From positions 6,237,501-6,301,500 of the forward strand of contig NZ_JAJOZB010000001.1 of NCBI RefSeq assembly GCF_023701745.1: 64,000 bases of DNA, in the 5' to 3' direction. Below, in pieces: positions 58,891-64,000 of this stretch; position 1 is the stretch's first letter; every line of letters starts with the position of its first letter. Under the pieces are notes generated by a model. That model was given only the letters and a program-made list of their open reading frames with translations, was not told where the DNA came from and made no database searches. Source of the DNA: Streptomyces sp. RKAG293 (GTDB lineage: Bacteria; Actinomycetota; Actinomycetes; Streptomycetales; Streptomycetaceae). Made by a program: the position numbers and the translations under genes.

Positions 58891-58919
58891 GTGTCATTCA
58901 ATGGGACGCCGAGTAGGGT
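58891..58919 (+). promoter_or_regulatory. Promoter of leuB (leaderless)
   Basis: GTGTCA (58891-58896), a 17-base spacer and TAGGGT (58914-58919). The ATG is at 58927, 7 bases after the -10, with no ribosome site, so transcription should start at or next to the start codon. Confidence 0.65.
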
Positions 58920-58926
58920 TTCGGCC

Positions 58927-59964
58927 ATGTCTCGCACCCTCAGCCTCGCAGTGATCCCCGGTGACGGAATCGGCCAGGAGGTCGTGGCCGAAGGCCTCAA
59001 GGTCCTTGCCGCCGCCCTCCCTTCGGACGTGAAGCTGGAGACGAAGTCCTTCGATTTCGGCGCCAAGCGCTATCACGCCACGGGTGAGACGCTCACCGAG
59101 GACGATCTGACGCAGCTCAAGGAGCACGACGCGATCCTGCTCGGCGCGATCGGCGACCCGTCGGTGCCGTCCGGAGTGCTGGAGCGCGGTTTCCTGCTGA
59201 AGCTCCGCTTCGCCTTCGACCACCACGTCAACCTCCGCCCCAGCAGGCTCTTCCCCGGCGTGGCCACCCCGCTGGCCGGCAGCCCGGACATCGACTTCGT
59301 CGTGGTCCGCGAAGGCACCGAGGGCCCGTACACCGGCAACGGCGGCTCCATCAGGACCGGCACCCCGCACGAGGTGGCCACCGAGGTCAGCCTGAACACC
59401 GCGTTCGGCATCGAGCGCGTGGTGCGTGACGCCTACGCCCGCGCCCAGGCCCGCCCGCGCAAGAAGCTCACGCTGGTCCACAAGAACAACGTGCTGGTCT
59501 ACGCCGGCCACCTGTGGACGAACATCTTCAACAAGGTCGGCGAAGAGTTCCCCGACGTGACCACGGACTACCTGCACGTGGACGCGGCGACGATCTTCCT
59601 CGTCACCGACCCGGCGCGCTTCGACGTGATCGTCACCGACAACCTCTTCGGCGACATCATCACCGACCTCGCCGCCGCCGTCTCCGGCGGCATCGGGATC
59701 GCCGCCAGCGGCAACATCAACCCCAGCGGCGATTTCCCGTCGATGTTCGAGCCGGTGCACGGCTCCGCCCCGGACATCGCCGGCCAGAGCAAGGCCGACC
59801 CGACCGCGACGATCCTCTCCGTGGCCCTGCTGCTCCAGCACCTGGGCTACGCCGACGAGGCCGCCCGGGTCGAGAAGGCCGTGCACGCGGACCTCGCCGA
59901 GCGCACCGCTCCGCGCAGCACGGTGGAGGTCGGCGACGCGCTGGCCGCCCGAGTAGCCGGCTAG
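58927..59964 (+). CDS. leuB: 3-isopropylmalate dehydrogenase
   Basis: Oxidative decarboxylation of 3-isopropylmalate in leucine synthesis. The 345 residues are of the actinobacterial type. Nucleotide and substrate residues lie in [15 protein letters not shown] (about 9-23), [33 protein letters not shown] and the metal-binding [15 protein letters not shown] (about 239-253). The motif [15 protein letters not shown] is complete. It is separate from leuA and leuCD, which are not in the window. ilvE follows 243 bases downstream, separately controlled. Confidence 0.95.
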   Translation: MSRTLSLAVIPGDGIGQEVVAEGLKVLAAALPSDVKLETKSFDFGAKRYHATGETLTEDDLTQLKEHDAILLGAIGDPSVPSGVLERGFLLKLRFAFDHHVNLRPSRLFPGVATPLAGSPDIDFVVVREGTEGPYTGNGGSIRTGTPHEVATEVSLNTAFGIERVVRDAYARAQARPRKKLTLVHKNNVLVYAGHLWTNIFNKVGEEFPDVTTDYLHVDAATIFLVTDPARFDVIVTDNLFGDIITDLAAAVSGGIGIAASGNINPSGDFPSMFEPVHGSAPDIAGQSKADPTATILSVALLLQHLGYADEAARVEKAVHADLAERTAPRSTVEVGDALAARVAG

Positions 59965-60090
59965 CGCCCGCCCGTCTCCCGCCACCGCCCTTCCAGGGAG
60001 CGCTTCGCGCGCACCTACCCCTCTGGCCCCCCTGGGCTAATCCCCCGGCCGGGTGCGACCATCGACTCCGGGCCGCACATTTATGCCTAT

Positions 60091-60123
60091 GGCCCCATCG
60101 CTGCGATAATCAGCGGTGGGGCC
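60091..60123. promoter_or_regulatory. Dyad around an extended -10 upstream of ilvE
   Basis: GGCCCCATCGCTG (60091-60103) pairs with CAGCGGTGGGGCC (60111-60123) with one G-T pair, around CGATAAT. The dyad contains TGCGATAAT, which matches an extended -10 (TGnGATAAT-like), about 95 bases upstream of ilvE. A regulator bound to the arms would cover the -10. It could also be a hairpin in the leader, but no T-run follows. Confidence 0.5.
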
Positions 60124-60207
60124 GCTGTGCGAGGGGAAACTCGGACGTCCAAGCACTGGGACGGCGGGTGCGGTCCGCCATGACCTCACGGTGAAGGACA
60201 CGCAGAC

Positions 60208-61296
60208 ATGACGACGACGCCCACGATCGAGCTCAAGCCTTCCTCGCACCCGCTGTCCGACGCGGAGCGCGAGGCGATCCTCTCCAACCCCGGGTTCGGC
60301 CGCCACTTCACCGACAACATGGTGACGATCCGGTGGACCGAGGGCCGTGGCTGGCACGACGCGCAGCTCGTGCCGTACGCCCCGCTCTCCATCGACCCGG
60401 CGAACATGACGCTGCACTACGCGCAGACGATCTTCGAAGGCCTGAAGGCGTACCGCCAGCCCGACGGCACGGTCGCCACCTTCCGCCCCGAGGCCAACGC
60501 CAAGCGCTTCCAGGACTCCGCGCGCCGGCTGGCCATGCCCGAGCTGCCCGTCGAGACGTTCATCGAGGCCGTCGACGCGATCGTCGGCCAGGACAAGGCG
60601 TGGGTGCCCAGCGCGGGCGAGCAGTCGCTCTACCTGCGGCCCTTCATGTTCGCCACCGAGGTCGGGCTGGGCGTCAAGCCGGCCAACGAGTACCTCTTCA
60701 TGGTGATCGCCTCGCCGGCCGGCGCGTACTTCGCCGGCGGCGTGAAGCCGGTCTCCGTCTGGCTCTCCGAGGAGTACGTGCGCGCCGCGCCCGGCGGCAC
60801 CGGCGCCGCGAAGGCCGGCGGCAACTACGCCGCGTCCCTCGTCGCCCAGGCCCAGGCCATCGAGCACGGCTGCGACCAGGTGGTCTGGCTGGACGCGATC
60901 GAGCGCAGCTGGATCGAGGAGATGGGGGGCATGAACCTGTACTTCGTGTCCGGCAACAAGATCCTGACCCCCGCCCTGACCGGCTCGCTGCTCCCCGGCA
61001 TCACCCGCGACTCGCTGCTGAAGATCGCCGCGGACCTGGGCTACGACGTCAACGAGGGCCGGATCTCCGTCGAGGACTGGAAGCGCGGCTGCGCCGACGG
61101 CACCATCACCGAGGTCTTCGCGTGCGGCACCGCCGCCGTGATCACCCCGGTCGGCTCCGTCAAGTCCACCCGGGCCGACTGGACCGTCGCCGACGGCAGC
61201 CCCGGCAAGGTGACGATGAAGCTGCGCGAAGCGCTCCTGTCCATCCAGACCGGCACCGCCCCGGACCCCCACGGCTGGATGCACCAGCTGGGCTGA
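60208..61296 (+). CDS. ilvE: Branched-chain amino acid aminotransferase
   Basis: Last step of valine, leucine and isoleucine synthesis, PLP enzyme of fold type IV. The 362 residues are the long (class II) form. [24 protein letters not shown] is near residue 64-87, the PLP lysine is Lys202 in [12 protein letters not shown], and the cofactor phosphate region is [15 protein letters not shown] 60208 with AAGGA 9 bases upstream. The complete set ilvB, ilvN, ilvC, leuB and ilvE is thus within 15 kb. It ends 21 bases from the convergent permease gene. Confidence 0.96.
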   Translation: MTTTPTIELKPSSHPLSDAEREAILSNPGFGRHFTDNMVTIRWTEGRGWHDAQLVPYAPLSIDPANMTLHYAQTIFEGLKAYRQPDGTVATFRPEANAKRFQDSARRLAMPELPVETFIEAVDAIVGQDKAWVPSAGEQSLYLRPFMFATEVGLGVKPANEYLFMVIASPAGAYFAGGVKPVSVWLSEEYVRAAPGGTGAAKAGGNYAASLVAQAQAIEHGCDQVVWLDAIERSWIEEMGGMNLYFVSGNKILTPALTGSLLPGITRDSLLKIAADLGYDVNEGRISVEDWKRGCADGTITEVFACGTAAVITPVGSVKSTRADWTVADGSPGKVTMKLREALLSIQTGTAPDPHGWMHQLG

Positions 61297-61317
61297 GGCT
61301 TTGCGCCCGCCCGGCCG

Positions 61318-62745
61318 TCAAGCCTGCTGCGCCAGTGCCCGCTCCGTTTCCCTCATCGGGACCGGATGCGGGCGCTTGGCGTTCAGGGCGAGATACGCGC
61401 CGGCTGTGACAGCCGCCGACAGCAGGAAGCTGAAATCGATGCCGCCGGTCCACGAAACGAGCGGTCCGCTGTAAAGCGGTGTATCCACGGCCAGGAGGCC
61501 GACCACCGCGCCGGAGGCCCAGGCGGCGGTAGCCGCGACGTTCCAGCCGCCCCGGTACCAGTACAGCCCCCCACGCGTCCCCCGGTTGAAAACCTGCAGC
61601 GCATCGGTGTCGTAGCGGCCCCGAACCCGCACGAACCCCAGCAGCGTCACCACCGCCCAAGGCGTCCCGACGGCCGTCAGCAACAGCACGAACGACGTCA
61701 TCGCGTCCTGCGCCGCCCACGCGAAGTGCCCCAGGAAGACCAGCGCGGTGGAGAAGGCCGCCACGACGTACGTGGCCTGGGTCCGGGACGCGCGGGGCAG
61801 GATCGCGTCCAGGTCGAGGCCCATGCTGTAGAGCATCAGGCCGGCGTTGCCGACCGAGCCCGCCGAGGCGTTGGCCAGCAGCAGCGCCAGGTACCAGGCG
61901 GGGGCGGCGGCCACCAGCGGGCCGGCGTAGTCGTCGGCGGCGCCGACGGCCAGGGCGGTGAACGTGCCGAACAACTGCGGTACGAGGAGCCCGACGACCA
62001 GGCCCAGACAGGTGGACCAGAAGACCTTGCGCTGACTGAAGCGGCGCGGCGAGATGTAGCGCGTGTAGTCGCCGAGCAGCGTGATGAAGGCGATGGGCCC
62101 GCTCAGCCCGGCGGACACGGCGGCGAGCAGCCAGGTCGGCCAGAAGCCGCCGAGCAGGTACGCCGATCCCTCCACCGGTGAGGTGGTGAAGCTGCCCGCG
62201 TAGGCGATGAAGCCGATGAGCAGCAGCACGGTCAGACCGACGGCCAGGGCGCGGCTGAGCCGCAGCAGCATCCGGTAGCCGAAGACGGCGGCGGTCGCGG
62301 TGCAGCCGGCGAGGGCCGCGTAGACCACGGCGTAGCTCGCCGCGCCGGTCGGCAGGCCGAAGAGGCGGTTGAGGCAGCCGACGACGGCGTCGCCGCCGAC
62401 CCACAGGGTCAGGGCGGTGTAGCCGAGCGAGAGCAGCAGGCCGATGACCGATCCGAGCAGCCGGCCGCGTACCCCGAAGTGGGCGCCGCTGCTGGTGGAG
62501 AGGTTCGTGGCGCTGCGCAGCGATACGAGGGCGAGCGGCGCGGTCAGCAGCGTGCCGACCAGGGTGCCGGCCGCCAGGGCGCTCACCGAGGCCCACCAGC
62601 CGAGGCCGAAGGAGACCGGCAGCCAGCCGAAGACGATCACTCCCAGGGCGAGATTCGACCCGAGCAGGATGCTGACCAGATCGCGCGGGCCGCTGGTGCG
62701 CTCCTCGTCCGGAACGGTGTCGACTCCGCGTTGCTCGATCTGCAT
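61318..62745 (-). CDS. NCS1 family permease (cytosine/purine/allantoin type)
   Basis: A 475-residue transporter with 12 predicted spans. The N-terminus ERTSGPRDLVSILLGSNLALGVIVFGWL and the fold are of the nucleobase-cation-symport-1 family, which takes up nucleobases, allantoin, hydantoins or related nitrogen compounds. The substrate cannot be told. ATG 62745 has GGGAG 8 bases upstream. It is divergent from the urease genes, so it may bring in a urea precursor (inference). The operator-like palindrome at 62777-62791 lies 31 bases upstream of the start and resembles that of the SDR gene at 16765. Confidence 0.9.
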   Translation of the reverse strand: MQIEQRGVDTVPDEERTSGPRDLVSILLGSNLALGVIVFGWLPVSFGLGWWASVSALAAGTLVGTLLTAPLALVSLRSATNLSTSSGAHFGVRGRLLGSVIGLLLSLGYTALTLWVGGDAVVGCLNRLFGLPTGAASYAVVYAALAGCTATAAVFGYRMLLRLSRALAVGLTVLLLIGFIAYAGSFTTSPVEGSAYLLGGFWPTWLLAAVSAGLSGPIAFITLLGDYTRYISPRRFSQRKVFWSTCLGLVVGLLVPQLFGTFTALAVGAADDYAGPLVAAAPAWYLALLLANASAGSVGNAGLMLYSMGLDLDAILPRASRTQATYVVAAFSTALVFLGHFAWAAQDAMTSFVLLLTAVGTPWAVVTLLGFVRVRGRYDTDALQVFNRGTRGGLYWYRGGWNVAATAAWASGAVVGLLAVDTPLYSGPLVSWTGGIDFSFLLSAAVTAGAYLALNAKRPHPVPMRETERALAQQA

Positions 62746-62776
62746 GGGCGGTCTCCCTACGCGGTTCCTGTCATGT

Positions 62777-62791
62777 TTGAACGGCATTCAA
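62777..62791 (-). promoter_or_regulatory. Palindromic operator candidate upstream of NCS1 permease
   Basis: TTGAACGGCATTCAA: perfect 5-base arms (TTGAA/TTCAA). Its core GAACGGCATTC differs from the 16765-16779 site only in the central base. Both sites are flanked by GTCATGT on the left and TGTC on the right, which supports recognition by the same protein. Confidence 0.55.
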
Positions 62792-62821
62792 TGTCTCCCA
62801 CGTATGGCCTACGGTCAATAC

Positions 62822-62861
62822 TTCACGGCCACGGGATGAATTGTTAGAGTGACGTTCTAAC
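62822..62861 (+). promoter_or_regulatory. Urease promoter with overlapping dyad
   Basis: TTCACG (62822-62827), a 17-base spacer and TAGAGT (62845-62850). The -10 lies inside a dyad, GTTAGA (62843-62848) and TCTAAC (62856-62861), so a bound regulator would block the promoter. It sits 18 bases upstream of the urease start; GAGAGG is the ribosome site. Confidence 0.6.
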
Positions 62862-62878
62862 TCTGCGAGAGGCGCGAC

Positions 62879-63622
62879 ATGCGACTGACCCCGACCGAGC
62901 GGGACCGCCTGCTGCTGTTCGGTGCCGCCGAGCTGGCGCGGGCCCGCCGGGCCCGCGGCCTGCTGCTGAACGTGCCGGAGGCGACGGCGCTCATCGCCGA
63001 CACCGTCTGCGAGGCGGCCAGGGACGGCCGCCGGCTGGCCGAGGCCATCGCCGCGGGGAAGGCCGTCCTCGGGCCCGAGGACGTGCTCCCCGGGGTGGCC
63101 GACGTGGTCAAGGAGGTGCACGTCGAGGCCGTCTTCGACGACGGCTCCCGGCTCGCCGTGATCACCGCTCCCATCGGCGGGGGGTCGCTCGGCGACGACG
63201 CGCCCGGCGCCGTACTGACCGGCCCCGCGGTCCCCGAGCGGGCTCCGTCCGTGACGGTGACCGTGCACAACACCGCGACCGTGCCGGTCAGCGTGACCTC
63301 GCACTTCCACTTCTTCGAGGCCAACCCGCGGCTCGACTTCGACCGGGCCGCCGCCTACGGCATGCGGCTCGCCGTCCCGGCGGGCTCGTCGGTGCGTTTC
63401 GGCCCGGGGGAGTCCGCGCCGGTGGGGCTGGTGCCGATCGGCGGCGCCCGGGTCGCGATCGGTTTCGCGGGCCTGGTGGACGGCCCGCTGGACGCGCCCG
63501 GTGCCCGCGAGGAGGCCCTGCGAAGGGCCGCGGCCTGCGGCTACCTCGGCACCCAGCCCTCGACCCCGACCCCACCCCCACCCCCGAACCCGACCCCGAA
63601 CTCGTTGGAGGACGGCTCATGA
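62879..63622 (+). CDS. ureAB: Urease, fused gamma and beta subunits
   Basis: A 247-residue fusion of the two small urease subunits. Residues 1-100 are the gamma subunit (MRLTPTERDRLLLFGAAELARARRARGLLLN; ALIADTVCEAARDGR; the PGV motif in VLPGVADVVKEVHVEAVF). From about 105 it is the beta subunit (VTSHFHFFEANPRLDFDRAAAYGMRLAVPAGSSVRFGPGE). The C-terminus is a low-complexity Thr/Pro-rich tail (TPTPPPPPNPTPN). Gamma-beta fusions are also known in Helicobacter ureases. The stop overlaps the ureC start (ATGA), so the two are translated together. Confidence 0.92.
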   Translation: MRLTPTERDRLLLFGAAELARARRARGLLLNVPEATALIADTVCEAARDGRRLAEAIAAGKAVLGPEDVLPGVADVVKEVHVEAVFDDGSRLAVITAPIGGGSLGDDAPGAVLTGPAVPERAPSVTVTVHNTATVPVSVTSHFHFFEANPRLDFDRAAAYGMRLAVPAGSSVRFGPGESAPVGLVPIGGARVAIGFAGLVDGPLDAPGAREEALRRAAACGYLGTQPSTPTPPPPPNPTPNSLEDGS

Positions 63623-64000
63623 CCGGAATCGACCCGCGCGAATACGTGGCGGTGCACGGTCCGCGTGCCGGGGACCGGGTGCGGCTGGGCGACTCGGGGC
63701 TCGTCGTCCGGGTCGAGTCCGACGCGCAGCTGCCGGGTGACGAGTTCCTGGCCGGTTTCGGCAAGACCGCCCGTGACGGCATGCACCTCAAGGCGGCGGC
63801 CGTCCGCGACACCTGTGACGTCGTGATCAGCAATGTCGTCGTGATCGATGCCGTCCTCGGCATCCGCAAGGTCTCGATCGGCATCCGCGAAGGCCGGATC
63901 TGCTCGATCGGCCGGGCCGGCAACCCCGACACCCTCGACGGGGTCGATGTCGTCGTCGGCACCGGAACCAGCATCGTCTCCGGCGAAGGCCTGATCGCGA
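63619..64000 (+). CDS. ureC: Urease alpha subunit-like (3' end off window)
   Basis: The first 127 residues of the catalytic subunit. The VHGPRAGDRVRLGDSGL block matches urease alpha, as do the following GKTARDGM and DVVISNVVVIDAVLGIRKVSIGIREGRICSIGRAGNPD. Compared with canonical UreC, the segment GGGKVIRDGMGQS reads GFGKTARDGMHLKA, which makes this a divergent paralogue. The nickel ligands lie beyond the window, so activity cannot be judged. ATG 63619 with GGAGG upstream, overlapping the ureAB stop. Accessory genes are not visible. Confidence 0.88.
   Translation, partial: MTGIDPREYVAVHGPRAGDRVRLGDSGLVVRVESDAQLPGDEFLAGFGKTARDGMHLKAAAVRDTCDVVISNVVVIDAVLGIRKVSIGIREGRICSIGRAGNPDTLDGVDVVVGTGTSIVSGEGLIA

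Overview
The window is a stretch of high-GC actinobacterial chromosome, almost certainly Streptomyces. Third codon positions are overwhelmingly G or C, GTG starts and GTGA/ATGA stop-start overlaps are common, and many genes have a TAGGGT/TANNNT -10 element only 7-10 bases before the start codon (leaderless style). From memory, the gene order matches the conserved core of S. coelicolor around SCO5470-SCO5526; this was not checked by search. I see no tRNA or rRNA gene, prophage, insertion sequence, CRISPR array or secondary-metabolite cluster.

Left part (1-15.3 kb): a minus-strand glycine-cleavage operon (gcvT-gcvH-glyA) sits behind a tandem glycine riboswitch. Next come a small P-loop ATPase, two neighbouring SseB-family genes and a DUF885 peptidase-like gene. 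A complete five-gene peptide ABC importer follows, and then a secreted M1 aminopeptidase, which together make a peptide-scavenging region.

Middle part (15.3-46 kb): a TRIC-type membrane protein; an SDR gene and a thioesterase on opposite strands; cysteine desulfurase with the tRNA thiolase mnmA; a LOG-family protein, a second SDR and a short MetE-like protein; ligA; a membrane GGDEF-EAL protein (rmdB-like); and the gatCAB operon with a 79-codon membrane ORF between gatA and gatB. It continues with an MMPL exporter, an atypical membrane Ser/Thr kinase, a large LuxR-family (LAL) regulator, a PQQ-type sugar dehydrogenase lipoprotein with a 53-residue partner, an aldo/keto reductase, a 2-hydroxyacid dehydrogenase, and a second GGDEF protein (cdgC-like) whose EAL domain is degenerate.

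Right part (46-64 kb): amino-acid metabolism. It holds ilvB-ilvN-ilvC behind a leader-peptide attenuator, serA, a PucR regulator divergent from proline dehydrogenase and P5C dehydrogenase, leuB, and ilvE. The window ends with an NCS1 permease divergent from an unusual urease (fused gamma-beta subunit followed by the start of a divergent alpha subunit). glyA, serA and the gcv genes join serine/glycine and one-carbon metabolism; ilvBNC, leuB and ilvE form most of the branched-chain pathway.

The most unusual signals are outside the genes. (1) At four unrelated genes a short segment containing the stop codon is tandemly repeated 2-5 times downstream. (2) A GAACG(C/G)CATTC palindrome occurs in front of both the SDR gene at 16.7 kb and the NCS1 permease at 62.7 kb. 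(3) Two CTGTCNNGACAG dyads exactly 22 bp apart overlap the cysteine desulfurase promoter. (4) The ilvB leader carries a copy of the terminator's 3' arm that could form an alternative structure. (5) The terminal urease genes have a fused, divergent architecture.
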